Shown here piece after piece: positions 9,474 to 17,973 of a stretch of DNA of 64,000 nt; within the stretch, counting starts at the first letter, position 1, and every line of letters begins with the position of its first letter. This stretch comes from Flavobacterium sp. LHD-80 (GTDB lineage: Bacteria; Bacteroidota; Bacteroidia; Flavobacteriales; Flavobacteriaceae). The notes beneath the pieces were generated by a model. It did not search any database. It worked only from the letters and a program-made list of their open reading frames with translations, and was not told the DNA's origin. The DNA lies in contig NZ_JAVFVS010000001.1 of NCBI RefSeq assembly GCF_030929605.1, forward strand, positions 248,001 to 312,000. The letters are read 5' to 3'. A program made the translations under genes and the position numbers.

Positions 9474-9620
9474 GCGCAGATTTGCAATCCGTGCCCGCAA
9501 AGATTGGTTTGTTCTCTTTGTAAATATAAAAAAAGCTACATGATTTTGTAGCTTTTTGTTTTTTATGATTTGTATTGTGTGTTACTGTTGCGGGCACAGA
9601 TTGCAAATCTGCGCTAACGA
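9474..9620. repeat. Dispersed repeat, copy 2, with inverted distal arm
   Basis: The left part (9474-9580) repeats 8691-8802. The right end (9587-9620, gttgcgggcacagattgcaa) is the reverse complement of the start, so the whole element is a ~147-bp inverted repeat. Its centre is a terminator-like hairpin (9530-9557, aaaagctac / gtagctttt). It lies just downstream of the nuclease-NTPase-S1 gene and may terminate it. Confidence 0.8.
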
Positions 9621-9653
9621 ACTGTGGAGACATATCTGCGCGATGTATTAAAA

Positions 9654-12308
9654 CTAAAAATTTTCTTCTTCAATTTTAGCTATTTTTACTTCGTATTTAT
9701 TGTGAGTTGAACTAAAATTTATAATTTCTACTACTAAATTGTCATCTTGCATAATTTCATAATCGATATCACTTAATTCTCGTTCTGATATAAAGCCAAC
9801 TTTATTTGTCTTGGAAAGTTTCAAAAAAAGTCCATACCGCATTATTTTTGTTACTTTTGCATTAAGCTTAGTTCCTGCGTCTAAAAGTTTTGGAGTATTT
9901 TGTGCAATTCTACTTTTCTCATTCGAAATGATGGACCGTATTTCTTCTTCTTTTAATGGAAATGATTGTTTGTTGTCTGATAAATAATTTAAGTATCCTT
10001 CAAAAAAAGAGTTATGATAATCTGAAAGATAATTTATTAGTAATTCTGAATGTTCAATAACATTTTCTAATGACAAATGAGCATGTTTTCCAGTTCCAGA
10101 TATGTTTTTTGCAATTTGAGTAGCAATATCAACAACACTAAACCAAGTATCTTCACTACAAGAACTCAAATAATCAATATTATTTAGTAGCTCAAGATGT
10201 ATAATGCCTGGTATATTAATGGAAATTAGCTCGGCTAATTTGAAACTATTACTATCTTGTGATTCACTAATTATTAATCTATGGCGAATCAAATTAAGAA
10301 TTTCCTTTTCAACTCTATCTCTTTCAAATCCAATAGTTATAAGATCGCTTATTAATTCATCTACTCTATGGAAACCTAAAATTCCGCTCAATCCGCGAGT
10401 ACGATATTTAGAGTGCAACCATTTAAGAATTTCAATTCTTACAAATGGATTTGGAATCTTATCACTAGGATCAGAATAAAATAAATTTTTCACACGAGAA
10501 GATTCGTCATTATAAAACACTCGGTCACCTCTAAAGAAAACTTTACTAACAACATGGCGAGGTAATATGTGTTCGCCCTTACTTTGTTTAATTTTAAAGA
10601 TTTCAGAATCTGTTATATGACCACTTTTACAGAAATCTAAAAAGATTTCTATGCCGTGACGAATATCACTCCCAGTAAGACCGGTAATTAATTTTTTAAA
10701 GAAATGATTTTGAAATAAAGAAGTAATAATACTTTTAAGATAATAAAGTTCTTGTTTCGCGGGATACGAAACTTTTATATTATTGTCCAAAGTATAATAT
10801 CGATTCTCATTTTTTTCGGAAAGCCTTGTAGCGTATTTGATCCTATTATAAATTATTTGCTCAAGAGGTGCCGGAGTTATTCTGAAAATTAGATCTTTTA
10901 TTACCGTGTCTAATGGTTTTTCTTTCTTAAAATGATCGTAAGTTGTATCTCGAAGTGGCAGGAATACAATTGCTTTTATGGTTTCTTTTATCCAATTAGC
11001 TACTTCAAACATTAATAATTGTTCTTCTAAATTTCGCTTATCACAATTGTCCAAGACTATAACTAAATTTTTCCCAGTAGAATGTAAAAAAGTTGATATT
11101 ATAGAATGCAAAACAAGTTCGTGGCTAGCTTGCAATTCTGTAATTTTTCGAAATAATTCAATACGATAAGTCTCACTTTTTTTGTCTAGTAATGCTCCCG
11201 CAAGTTTATCAAATTTTTCAAGTTCTAGTTTAAATATCTCTTTTATTGTTTCAAAATCATCAAAATCAATATCGGTTCTGCTTGCTTTGATTTTGTTTGT
11301 TAAGTTGTTGATAATCCAAGAGTAAATGTCTTTACTGTTTACCGGCGCATTATTTAAATCTAATGTTACCCATACAAGTTTTTCAATTAACTGCTTGTCT
11401 AAAGCAACTTCCTTGAGATAAGTAGTAAAGGTTGATTTTCCAGAACCTACACTTCCTATAAGTAATAATACTTGGTTGTTATAATTATGAGCTTCTTGTA
11501 GTTTACTTAATAGCTCTGTTGGATTTTCACTTGATTTTATTAGAGTTGAATTCTCAACAGAAGATAAAACTTTTTTTCGTATTAATCTGTCAATTGGAGT
11601 TACATGTGATTGATGTTTATTAGTATGTACATATGCGTTTTTTACAATATCTGCTTTCTCTTCATCGACATTTGGATTAAAGAGATGTCTATATTGGATG
11701 GAAATTGTTTCGCCGAAAGAATTTTTGATTTGTTTATTCTGAATATTTTTTCCTCCAATAAGATGCAAAGGTTTTTTGAAACTAACATCTTTTCGGATTT
11801 TTGTTCTTATTTCTGTAGAATGCCTTTCAATTGAATCTTTAGAAAACATATTAAAGAATGATGAAAACTCATCATTTCCCACTTCCCAGTTTTGTGTTGT
11901 TAAATTAAATGCTGGTTTGGCATTGTCCCATGTACCTGCCAAAAAACTTAAACCATCGCATGCAATAATGTATTTACATGGATTTATTTCATCTTCAAAA
12001 AAGCGATTTATTTCGGCTGAATAAAGTGCTGCCTGTCTGAAAGCTTCGTTTAAATCTTCATCTGGCCTTTTAGCTTCGACTATTATAGACGGAACTCCAT
12101 TTATTGTAATTAAGTAATCAGGATAATACAAAGAAGATTTTTTACCTTTATCAATTTGAAGTTTTTTTAAATTAACTTTTGTCTGGATTTCTTGATTGTT
12201 ATAACCTAATCCTAATGGTTGTGGATTTGTAAGTAAGGGATAAATTATTTTCTGTTCTACATCGCTTTCACTTAATAGATCAGTTTTAGAAATATTATAT
12301 TCACTCAT
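9654..12308 (-). CDS. HsdR-N nuclease / P-loop NTPase / S1 domain protein, candidate defence gene
   Basis: This 884-residue protein has three recognisable parts. Residues about 10-145 match the N-terminal nuclease domain of type I restriction R subunits, with PD-(D/E)xK residues Asp64 (YPDYL), Glu78 and Lys80 (VEAKRP) and Glu17 upstream. Residues about 265-560 are a P-loop NTPase with Walker A GSVGSGKS (285-292) and Walker B VIVLD ending at Asp420; the later segment TGSDIRHGIEIF resembles the GxIR-type helix of ORC/STAND-like ATPases. A helical, winged-helix-like part follows, and residues about 808-880 form an S1 RNA-binding domain (GTKLNAKVTKIMRYGLFLKL). No helicase motor or methylase is present, so it is not a normal HsdR. 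It is monocistronic, flanked by repeats and AT-rich DNA. The sensor-nuclease role is inferred. Confidence 0.75.
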   Translation of the reverse strand: MSEYNISKTDLLSESDVEQKIIYPLLTNPQPLGLGYNNQEIQTKVNLKKLQIDKGKKSSLYYPDYLITINGVPSIIVEAKRPDEDLNEAFRQAALYSAEINRFFEDEINPCKYIIACDGLSFLAGTWDNAKPAFNLTTQNWEVGNDEFSSFFNMFSKDSIERHSTEIRTKIRKDVSFKKPLHLIGGKNIQNKQIKNSFGETISIQYRHLFNPNVDEEKADIVKNAYVHTNKHQSHVTPIDRLIRKKVLSSVENSTLIKSSENPTELLSKLQEAHNYNNQVLLLIGSVGSGKSTFTTYLKEVALDKQLIEKLVWVTLDLNNAPVNSKDIYSWIINNLTNKIKASRTDIDFDDFETIKEIFKLELEKFDKLAGALLDKKSETYRIELFRKITELQASHELVLHSIISTFLHSTGKNLVIVLDNCDKRNLEEQLLMFEVANWIKETIKAIVFLPLRDTTYDHFKKEKPLDTVIKDLIFRITPAPLEQIIYNRIKYATRLSEKNENRYYTLDNNIKVSYPAKQELYYLKSIITSLFQNHFFKKLITGLTGSDIRHGIEIFLDFCKSGHITDSEIFKIKQSKGEHILPRHVVSKVFFRGDRVFYNDESSRVKNLFYSDPSDKIPNPFVRIEILKWLHSKYRTRGLSGILGFHRVDELISDLITIGFERDRVEKEILNLIRHRLIISESQDSNSFKLAELISINIPGIIHLELLNNIDYLSSCSEDTWFSVVDIATQIAKNISGTGKHAHLSLENVIEHSELLINYLSDYHNSFFEGYLNYLSDNKQSFPLKEEEIRSIISNEKSRIAQNTPKLLDAGTKLNAKVTKIMRYGLFLKLSKTNKVGFISERELSDIDYEIMQDDNLVVEIINFSSTHNKYEVKIAKIEEENF

Positions 12309-12630
12309 AGATATAAAGTTTAATTTTTTTAAAAAAAAAATATAAGATTTTCTTGTATTGTTATGCGTAATTTTGAAAATAATTTATTTCATTTTTTTTT
12401 AAAATATTTTTTCAAATCTAAAAACTTTGTAAATATTTTTTTTACGGAAAACCATAAAAAACTAAAATGTAATTACTTCATTAGAATTACTAATCTTTTA
12501 GGCAAACAATATGTATTTATAAAAACAAACATCGCATTTAATTTAAATTAATCATAAGGTAAAAACACCTGATTTATAAAAAATAAAATTCCTTAAACTA
12601 TCATCAAAAATCCCAAAAAATAACCACTAG
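12309..12630. other. Very AT-rich gap upstream of the nuclease-NTPase gene
   Basis: About 320 bp are dominated by A and T runs. No convincing gene, repeat or RNA is visible. It must hold the promoter of the minus-strand gene, but I find no clear TAnnTTTG on that strand. Confidence 0.5.
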
Positions 12631-12658
12631 AATTTTCCACAAAAATTTTGTAATTTTG
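12631..12658 (+). promoter_or_regulatory. Promoter of prfA
   Basis: TAATTTTG at 12651-12658 matches the Bacteroidota -7 box TAnnTTTG. A TTTTCC sequence about 17 bp upstream could serve as the -33 box. The start codon follows 24 bp later. Confidence 0.6.
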
Positions 12659-12682
12659 CAGTCCAATAAAAGGAATTAGAAA

Positions 12683-13759
12683 ATGTTAGATAGACTTCAA
12701 TATGTAAAGCAGCGTTTTGATGAGATTTCGGATTTGATTATTCAGCCGGATGTTATTGCTGATCAAAAACGTTATGTGCAACTCAACCAAGAATATAAAA
12801 GCATTAAAGCTTTGGTTGATAAGAGAGAAGAATACATTCTTGTTTTAGCAAATATTGACGAAGCAAACGAAATTATTGCTGACGGAAGCGATGCTGATAT
12901 GGTTGAAATGGCCAAAATGCAACTTGACGAAGCAAAAGAGCGTTTGCCTCAACTAGAGGAGGAAATCAAATTTATGTTGATTCCTAAAGATCCTGAAGAT
13001 GCTAAAAATGTTATGGTGGAGATTCGCGCCGGAACGGGTGGGGACGAAGCGAGTATTTTTGCAGGGGATTTATTTAGAATGTATACTAAATACTGTGAAG
13101 GCCAAGGATGGAGAACATCTGTGGTGGATATGAACGAAGGTACTTCCGGAGGTTTCAAAGAGGTTATTTTTGAGGTTTCGGGAGAGGATGTTTACGGAAC
13201 CTTGAAGTTTGAAGCGGGTGTTCACCGTGTACAACGTGTTCCTCAGACAGAAACGCAAGGTCGTGTGCATACATCGGCGGCTACTGTTATGGTTTTGCCA
13301 GAAGCAGAAGAGTTTGATGTTCAAATCGATATGAACGATGTTCGTGTAGATTTCTTCTGTTCGTCAGGACCTGGAGGACAATCGGTAAATACTACGAAAT
13401 CGGCTGTACGTTTAACGCACATTCCAACAGGATTGGTAGCACAATGTCAGGATCAGAAATCGCAGCATAAAAATAAAGACAAGGCCTTAATCGTATTACG
13501 TTCTCGTTTGTACGAAATGGAATTGGCGAAAAAACAAGAAGAAGATGCCTCTAAACGTAGTTCACAAGTAAGTTCTGGTGACCGTTCGGCTAAGATTCGT
13601 ACGTACAACTATGCGCAAGGTCGTGTAACCGATCACCGTGTTGGTTTAACGCTTTACGATTTAGGAAACATCATGAATGGTGATATCCAAAAAATTGTTG
13701 CCGAATTACAGTTGGTTAACAATATGGAGAAATTGAAGGAAGCTTCTGAGGTGTACTAA
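12683..13759 (+). CDS. prfA: Peptide chain release factor 1
   Basis: This 358-residue protein is full length for RF1. It carries GGQ at residues 231-233 ([10 protein letters not shown]), which enters the peptidyl-transferase centre and triggers hydrolysis of peptidyl-tRNA at stop codons. The segment [22 protein letters not shown] around residues 181-202 includes the codon-recognition region of class I factors; the PxT form there (PQT) is the RF1 (UAA/UAG) type rather than the SPF of RF2. A helical N-terminal domain and the Gly-Gly-Asp-Glu stretch at 119-122 fit. It is monocistronic with its own promoter and terminator. Confidence 0.97.
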   Translation: MLDRLQYVKQRFDEISDLIIQPDVIADQKRYVQLNQEYKSIKALVDKREEYILVLANIDEANEIIADGSDADMVEMAKMQLDEAKERLPQLEEEIKFMLIPKDPEDAKNVMVEIRAGTGGDEASIFAGDLFRMYTKYCEGQGWRTSVVDMNEGTSGGFKEVIFEVSGEDVYGTLKFEAGVHRVQRVPQTETQGRVHTSAATVMVLPEAEEFDVQIDMNDVRVDFFCSSGPGGQSVNTTKSAVRLTHIPTGLVAQCQDQKSQHKNKDKALIVLRSRLYEMELAKKQEEDASKRSSQVSSGDRSAKIRTYNYAQGRVTDHRVGLTLYDLGNIMNGDIQKIVAELQLVNNMEKLKEASEVY

Positions 13760-13767
13760 TCGTACAC

Positions 13768-13922
13768 AGGTTCAAAGTGACATAGTTACAAAGGTTCAGG
13801 TTTTTCTCTTTAGACTGTATAATATAAAAAAAGCCGAACTTATGTTCGGCTTTTTTGTTGTTTAAGTTTATAAGCAAAAACAGGAAACCTTTAAACCTTT
13901 GTAACTATGTCACTTTGCACCT
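13768..13922. repeat. Long inverted repeat enclosing the prfA terminator
   Basis: The left arm (from aggttcaaagtgacatag) and the right arm (ending ctatgtcactttgcacct) pair over about 30 nt. The prfA terminator sits between them. The words gtgacatagttacaaaggtt read as tandem 8-9-mers, like the other phrase-type repeats in this window. Confidence 0.75.
13826..13856 (+). terminator. prfA terminator
   Basis: The stem aagccgaac / gttcggctt with loop ttat is followed by a T-run. It is symmetric enough to act on both strands. Confidence 0.85.
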
Positions 13923-14160
13923 TTAAAAGAAAAAATTGCAAGAACCTTCTTAGATTTTTAAATTTTCGATTTTTTTATTCAATAAGTTGTTAAATTTCTG
14001 AGATTAATCTGTTAATGAATGTTTTGCGAATTTTCTTAATCTCTTTAATTTAATTCAAGTGGATTACTACAATATTTTAAAATGAAGTAAGATTAATAAT
14101 ATTTTTAAGTAAATCTTAGTCCCGAAGCCTCGGGATAGCAGCTTAGAATCTTAGTATCTA

Positions 14161-14203
14161 AAAAAAACTTGCCTAATCGATTAGATTAGGCAAGTTTTTT
14201 TTT
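14161..14203. terminator. Orphan terminator hairpin
   Basis: The stem aaaacttgcctaatc / gattaggcaagtttt with A and T flanks is a strong terminator. It lies 70 bp upstream of the DUF5723 gene and 400 bp past prfA. The preceding ~240 bp has no gene; it holds a fragment of the ctaag-type repeat near 14115-14160 and could encode a short untranslated RNA. Confidence 0.7.
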
Positions 14204-14275
14204 GCCATTTTTTTGTTAATATTTGTGTGCTTTTTCAAAATAAGGCACAACCAACCAACCCCTTAAAAAAAATCT

Positions 14276-15607
14276 ATGAAGAGAACTTTACTATTATTTT
14301 GCTTCTTTGGAAGCTTTTTTTATGCGCGATCGCAATCGTATTTCGGATTCAGGGATGACAATTATGCCGGAATCCAATCGGCTTTATTTAATCCTTCAGT
14401 TATTGTAGATTCTAAGTATAGAGCCGACGTTACTATTTTTTCAGCAAGTGCAACAGGACAAAATGATTTGTACGGCTTTAATTTTGCTGAAGTTCTCGAC
14501 GGGAATTATGATATCCAGACAGACGCCAGCAAAAACATCAAAACGAACAATCGTGGAAATGTGAATTTCGACATTTTAGGACCTTCGTTTATGATGAATA
14601 TTACACCTCAACATAGTATTGCACTTTTTACAAGAGTTCGCAGCGTTACAGGTCTTATTGATGTAAACGGACAACTTATTGATGAATTAAATAAAGATCT
14701 TGATGTTTCCAATAGCTTTTTAATTCAAGGCGGAAATCCAAATGGTGTGAGCAATTCCTGGGCAGAAATTGGCGCGAGTTATGCGACAATTTTTCTAGAT
14801 GAGGAAGATCATTTTATTAAAGGAGGTTTGACTGTAAAATATTTGCTTGCAGGTGTAAACGGCTACATCAGCGGAAATGATTTAAGTGTGGCTTTCAATA
14901 AAAATAATGCAAATCCGGCGTTGAGTGAATATTATTCAACGGGAACATTAAAAACGGCTGCAAGTTATGACTATCAAAACGGAAATGATCCTAAATTTAG
15001 TGGGGCTTCGGCTGGAGTTGGACTTGATTTGGGTTTTACATACGAATACCGCACAAATTGTCACACGTGCATTGGAAATAGATATAAATTCAAAGCAGCA
15101 GCCTCAGTAACAGATATCGGGAAAATCAATTATAAAAATATTACCGAGAATACGTATAATTTAGCTGGAAGAGTAACGCAGGATGATATTGACAATGCAG
15201 AAAGTATTTTCGAATTCTTCGATACGCATTATACAAAAGTTGCGTCAAGAACTGGTATTAAAGCTAATTTGCCAACAGCACTTCACACTAATTTCGACTG
15301 GAATATCGACAACAAATTCTACTTAAATTTAAGCACTGATTTTAGTTTAGTGAATGCAAAAAACATAAACGGAACTGCACTTCCAAATTCGGTTACCTTT
15401 ACGCCTCGATATGAAACGCGACAATTCAGTTTTTATGTTCCAGTAACGTACATGGAATTCAGCGGCACACAAGTTGGAACTGGTTTTAGAGCTGGTCCGC
15501 TGTTTGTGGGGTCTGGATCGTTGATTTCAAATTTGTTTTCGAATACTTCAAAAGCATGCAATTTGTATGTTGGTTTGAAATTACCGATTTATCAAAATTA
15601 TAATTAG
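14276..15607 (+). CDS. DUF5723 family outer-membrane-associated protein
   Basis: This 443-residue protein has a signal peptide (MKRTLLLFCFFGSFFYARSQS). The mature start, YFGFRDDNYAGIQSALFNPSVIVDSKYRADVTIFSASATGQNDLYGF, is typical of DUF5723 of flavobacteria. The rest is strand-rich with alternating aromatic residues and ends in a terminal aromatic segment (LKLPIYQNYN), as expected of a beta-barrel-like surface protein. In relatives this domain may precede an OmpA domain; here the protein ends without one. Function unknown. It is monocistronic. Confidence 0.75.
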   Translation: MKRTLLLFCFFGSFFYARSQSYFGFRDDNYAGIQSALFNPSVIVDSKYRADVTIFSASATGQNDLYGFNFAEVLDGNYDIQTDASKNIKTNNRGNVNFDILGPSFMMNITPQHSIALFTRVRSVTGLIDVNGQLIDELNKDLDVSNSFLIQGGNPNGVSNSWAEIGASYATIFLDEEDHFIKGGLTVKYLLAGVNGYISGNDLSVAFNKNNANPALSEYYSTGTLKTAASYDYQNGNDPKFSGASAGVGLDLGFTYEYRTNCHTCIGNRYKFKAAASVTDIGKINYKNITENTYNLAGRVTQDDIDNAESIFEFFDTHYTKVASRTGIKANLPTALHTNFDWNIDNKFYLNLSTDFSLVNAKNINGTALPNSVTFTPRYETRQFSFYVPVTYMEFSGTQVGTGFRAGPLFVGSGSLISNLFSNTSKACNLYVGLKLPIYQNYN

Positions 15608-15759
15608 AGGTTCTGAGGTACTAAGGTGCTAAGGTTCTAAGTTTTTTAAAATAGAAAAGAGATTATTTCACTTAAGTGAAATAATCTCTTTTTGGTTGAT
15701 AAAAGCACCAGCTTTTAACAAAACCTTAGTTCCTTAGCACCTTAGTACCTCAGAACCTT
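15607..15759. repeat. Inverted repeat of ctaag-type words enclosing a terminator
   Basis: The left arm gaggttctgaggtactaagg and the right arm ccttagtacctcagaacctt pair over about 34 nt. Each arm is built from degenerate 8-bp words (ggttctga, ggtactaa, ggtgctaa). The same family recurs at 26911-27057 and 28814-28848. Confidence 0.85.
15655..15692. terminator. Terminator of the DUF5723 gene
   Basis: A perfect ~17-bp stem (aaaagagattatttcac and its complement) has a TTAA loop and T-run. It lies at the centre of the larger inverted repeat. Confidence 0.85.
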
Positions 15760-15946
15760 TAAATATATAGTCTGTATTAACCCTTTAACCGTTTAATTTC
15801 AAAAAAAGAAACGTATAAACAAGTTAGATACCGAGAAATACTCTTGTGTATTCAAAACATTTATATAGATTAGAGTACATGTAAACTCCATTTTTTATTA
15901 CGATTTCGCTTAACTTTTCCATGATATAAAATTTAAGTTAGACAAA

Positions 15947-16330
15947 TTACTCTTTAGATGATTCGTAGTGTGATGATTCTTCTTCTGAAGAGGCATCTGA
16001 TGATTCGTGCTGTGGTTTCGAAACCAAGTTGGTAACGACCAGCTGAACGATTGAGCCCAAAATTCCCTTGAACATTGAATCGCCTTTTCCGACGATGAAT
16101 CTTTTTGCCAAATATCCAATTCCGATACTAATGGCAGATTGGGCAATGTGGCTTTTAAAACCAACAGTTTCATTGATTTCTTCAACCGTATTCCGAATCA
16201 GGTTTAGAGGTTTTAAATTCTCTTTAATATCCTCAATTTCGTCTTTTATCGAACACCACTCGGCGTCCTGACGATTTTCTAAAAACTTTATTCTCTGATT
16301 TAATTGATCAATAGTGTAAATAGGCTCCAT
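15947..16330 (-). CDS. Hypothetical envelope protein with coiled coil and acidic tail
   Basis: This 127-residue protein starts with a coiled-coil region (IDQLNQRIKFLENRQDAEWCSIKDEIEDIKENL). A hydrophobic central stretch follows (AISIGIGYLAKRFIVGKGDSMFKGILGSIVQLVVTNLV), then a Ser/Glu/His-rich tail. It is the last gene of a minus-strand run after the holin-like, YtxH and DUF5670 genes, 30 bp from the holin-like gene. It is probably a partner in the same membrane-stress unit. No named family is recognised. Confidence 0.6.
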   Translation of the reverse strand: MEPIYTIDQLNQRIKFLENRQDAEWCSIKDEIEDIKENLKPLNLIRNTVEEINETVGFKSHIAQSAISIGIGYLAKRFIVGKGDSMFKGILGSIVQLVVTNLVSKPQHESSDASSEEESSHYESSKE

Positions 16331-16360
16331 TATAGTCTTGTTTAGTTATTAATAGTTAAA

Positions 16361-16723
16361 TCAGTTTTTACTTTCGTCTTTTAGAATACTTGAAATAATA
16401 CTATTTCCTATTGGCGTTTTAATCAAACTGTGATGCGTTTTATGAATCACAATGGCAACGATTAAATAAAAAACTGCCATGATAAAAAAGCCGTAGTAAT
16501 ACTCTCCAAGCTCTTTGCCAAGCCATAAACTAATCCCGATATTAAGGAACAAGGTAAAAAATGCAACAACAACGCCGACTGCTATCTTAGATGTTAAGGT
16601 TGAAACCACATCTGCGACTGAACATACTGTTTTCAGTTTAAGTAATTCCAAACTGGTTTTAGTATAGTTTTCCGCTTTTTCATAAAGATTTAAATTCTCG
16701 TTTGTTGTTGCATTTGATTCCAT
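16361..16723 (-). CDS. Phage-holin-like membrane protein (Holin-X/YqjE type)
   Basis: This 120-residue protein has a helical N-terminus (NLYEKAENYTKTSLELLKLKTVCSVADVVSTLTSKIA), two membrane segments (VGVVVAFFTLFLNIGISLWLG and YYGFFIMAVFYLIVAIVI) and a short basic tail. This matches the YqjE/Holin-X family, which is chromosomal and usually sits with YtxH- or CsbD-type stress genes rather than phage genes. Neighbours here agree. There is no evidence that it makes lytic holes. Confidence 0.75.
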   Translation of the reverse strand: MESNATTNENLNLYEKAENYTKTSLELLKLKTVCSVADVVSTLTSKIAVGVVVAFFTLFLNIGISLWLGKELGEYYYGFFIMAVFYLIVAIVIHKTHHSLIKTPIGNSIISSILKDESKN

Positions 16724-16768
16724 GATATAAGGTATTTATGGTTTAAAAATCTCACTTTTTACTAGATA

Positions 16769-17053
16769 CTAGTAGTTTGATTTTACGGTTTTTGCCTCGT
16801 CTTTAATTGCATTGTAGTCGTCTTTAACTTGGTTAAATTTAGATTTACCTTCGTCTACAAGCTCTTTTCCGTTTGATTTGATTGTATCTACAATTCCGTC
16901 AAATTTTGTTTTTAAGTTATCTCCGTAATCTTTCGATTTATCTTTGATTTTTTTGCGAGTTTCTGAACCTTTATCTGGTGCGAATAAAACTCCTAATAAT
17001 GCTCCTGCAGCTGCAGCGCCAACAATTCCTAAAATGGTGTTACTTGCTTTCAT
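16769..17053 (-). CDS. YtxH domain protein
   Basis: This 94-residue protein begins MKASNTILGIVGAAAAGALLGVLFAPDKGSETRKKIKDKSKDYG, the Gly/Ala membrane segment and LFAPDKGSETR motif of YtxH. An amphipathic Lys/Asp helix follows. YtxH proteins are small stress-induced membrane proteins of unknown biochemical role. Spacing to neighbouring genes is short and they are likely co-regulated. Confidence 0.88.
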   Translation of the reverse strand: MKASNTILGIVGAAAAGALLGVLFAPDKGSETRKKIKDKSKDYGDNLKTKFDGIVDTIKSNGKELVDEGKSKFNQVKDDYNAIKDEAKTVKSNY

Positions 17054-17101
17054 AATATTTGATTTTAATGATTAATATGTAATTGTTAATATGATTTGTT
17101 T

Positions 17102-17254
17102 TTAAATTTCCCTGCCTTTGATAAGTCTAAGCAATACAGCAATAATGGCGATCACTAATAAGATGTGAATAACGCTTCCGAAGCTGTAAACAAAGAAACC
17201 AAGAGCCCACAGAATAACTAAGATTACTGCGATTGTATATAATAAATTTGACAT
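17102..17254 (-). CDS. DUF5670 / lmo0937-type 50-residue membrane protein
   Basis: A 50-codon frame begins MSNLLYTIAVILVILWALGF, continues FVYSFGSVIHILLVIAIIAV and ends LLRLIKGREI. It matches the lmo0937 (DUF5670) family of two-helix stress-associated membrane proteins, usually about 50 residues. It is easily missed because of its length. It sits between the YtxH and beta-barrel genes in the same orientation. Confidence 0.85.
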   Translation of the reverse strand: MSNLLYTIAVILVILWALGFFVYSFGSVIHILLVIAIIAVLLRLIKGREI

Positions 17255-17291
17255 GGTTTTTATTTTTTAGAGGGTTAATTAATTCGTTTTA

Positions 17292-17933
17292 CTAATTCAG
17301 TTTGTACGATAGGTATAGCGATAAATTGCTGTTTTTAGCATCTGGAACCGTAAATGTTGTTCCCGCAACAGTTCTTTCTTTTCCTATTGTTGTTAATCCG
17401 TAGTTGTATCGTAAACCAATACTTATTGGACTAAAATCAACTCCAACACCGGCAGATAAACCAGCGTCAAATCGGTTTAAATCATCTGCGTCAAGTTCTT
17501 CGTCAAAGTTGAAGTCACCATCACCAGAAACTTTGGAACTTACCAGATATGATGCATATCCACCGGCATGAATATTAAAGTTTTTAGTAACATTTACTCT
17601 CACTAATAAAGGAACTTCGATGTAATTCAATCTAAATTTTCCGGTTCCGCTTGCAAAAGCATTGTTATATTCTAATTCGGCACCTTTTGTTGTAAACAAA
17701 ATCTCTGGCTGAATTGCGATAAAATCTGAAATAGGCAATGTTGCATAAACACCGGCGTTAAATCCGTATAAAATATTTTCGTCGTCGGCATTATTGTTAT
17801 ATAAATTCGACATGTTAAATCCTCCTTTTACACCAAACTCGGTCGTAACATTTTCGTCATTTTGAGCTTGAAGCATTCCAAATGAAGCTGAAAAAAATAA
17901 GGCTAAGGCGCATAAAAAATTGTGCATTTTCAT
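17292..17933 (-). CDS. Outer-membrane beta-barrel protein (porin family)
   Basis: This 213-residue protein has a signal peptide (FLCALALFFSASFGMLQAQN). A mature eight-strand pattern follows: TTEFGVKGGFNMSNLY, YGFNAGVYATLPI, FIAIQPEILFTTKGAE, LNYIEVPLLVRVNV, FNIHAGGYASYLVS, FDAGLSAGVGVDF, ISIGLRYNYGL and a terminal LSLYLSYKLN. This is the small PF13568-type barrel common in Bacteroidota. An acidic insert (GDFNFDEELDADDLNRF) probably forms a loop. It is likely an OM partner of the stress block rather than a general pore. Confidence 0.85.
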   Translation of the reverse strand: MKMHNFLCALALFFSASFGMLQAQNDENVTTEFGVKGGFNMSNLYNNNADDENILYGFNAGVYATLPISDFIAIQPEILFTTKGAELEYNNAFASGTGKFRLNYIEVPLLVRVNVTKNFNIHAGGYASYLVSSKVSGDGDFNFDEELDADDLNRFDAGLSAGVGVDFSPISIGLRYNYGLTTIGKERTVAGTTFTVPDAKNSNLSLYLSYKLN

Positions 17934-17973
17934 AGTAAAAAATTTAGTTAATAATAATAGATTCTAAAGGCGT

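Noticed and set aside
9654..12308. Ordinary type I restriction R subunit
   Set aside because: The helicase motor motifs and neighbouring HsdM/HsdS genes are absent; only the N-terminal nuclease domain is shared.
12363..12551. Open frame of 62 codons upstream of prfA
   Set aside because: It lies in homopolymer-rich DNA with an AT-driven composition (FFLKYFFKSKNF) and no promoter or family.
15910..16185. Second minus-strand frame inside the coiled-coil protein gene
   Set aside because: Overlapping alternative frame of the 15947-16330 gene, which has coherent coiled-coil and membrane features.
16361..16723. Prophage signal from the holin-like gene
   Set aside because: No other phage genes are present, and the YqjE/Holin-X family is usually chromosomal and stress-related.
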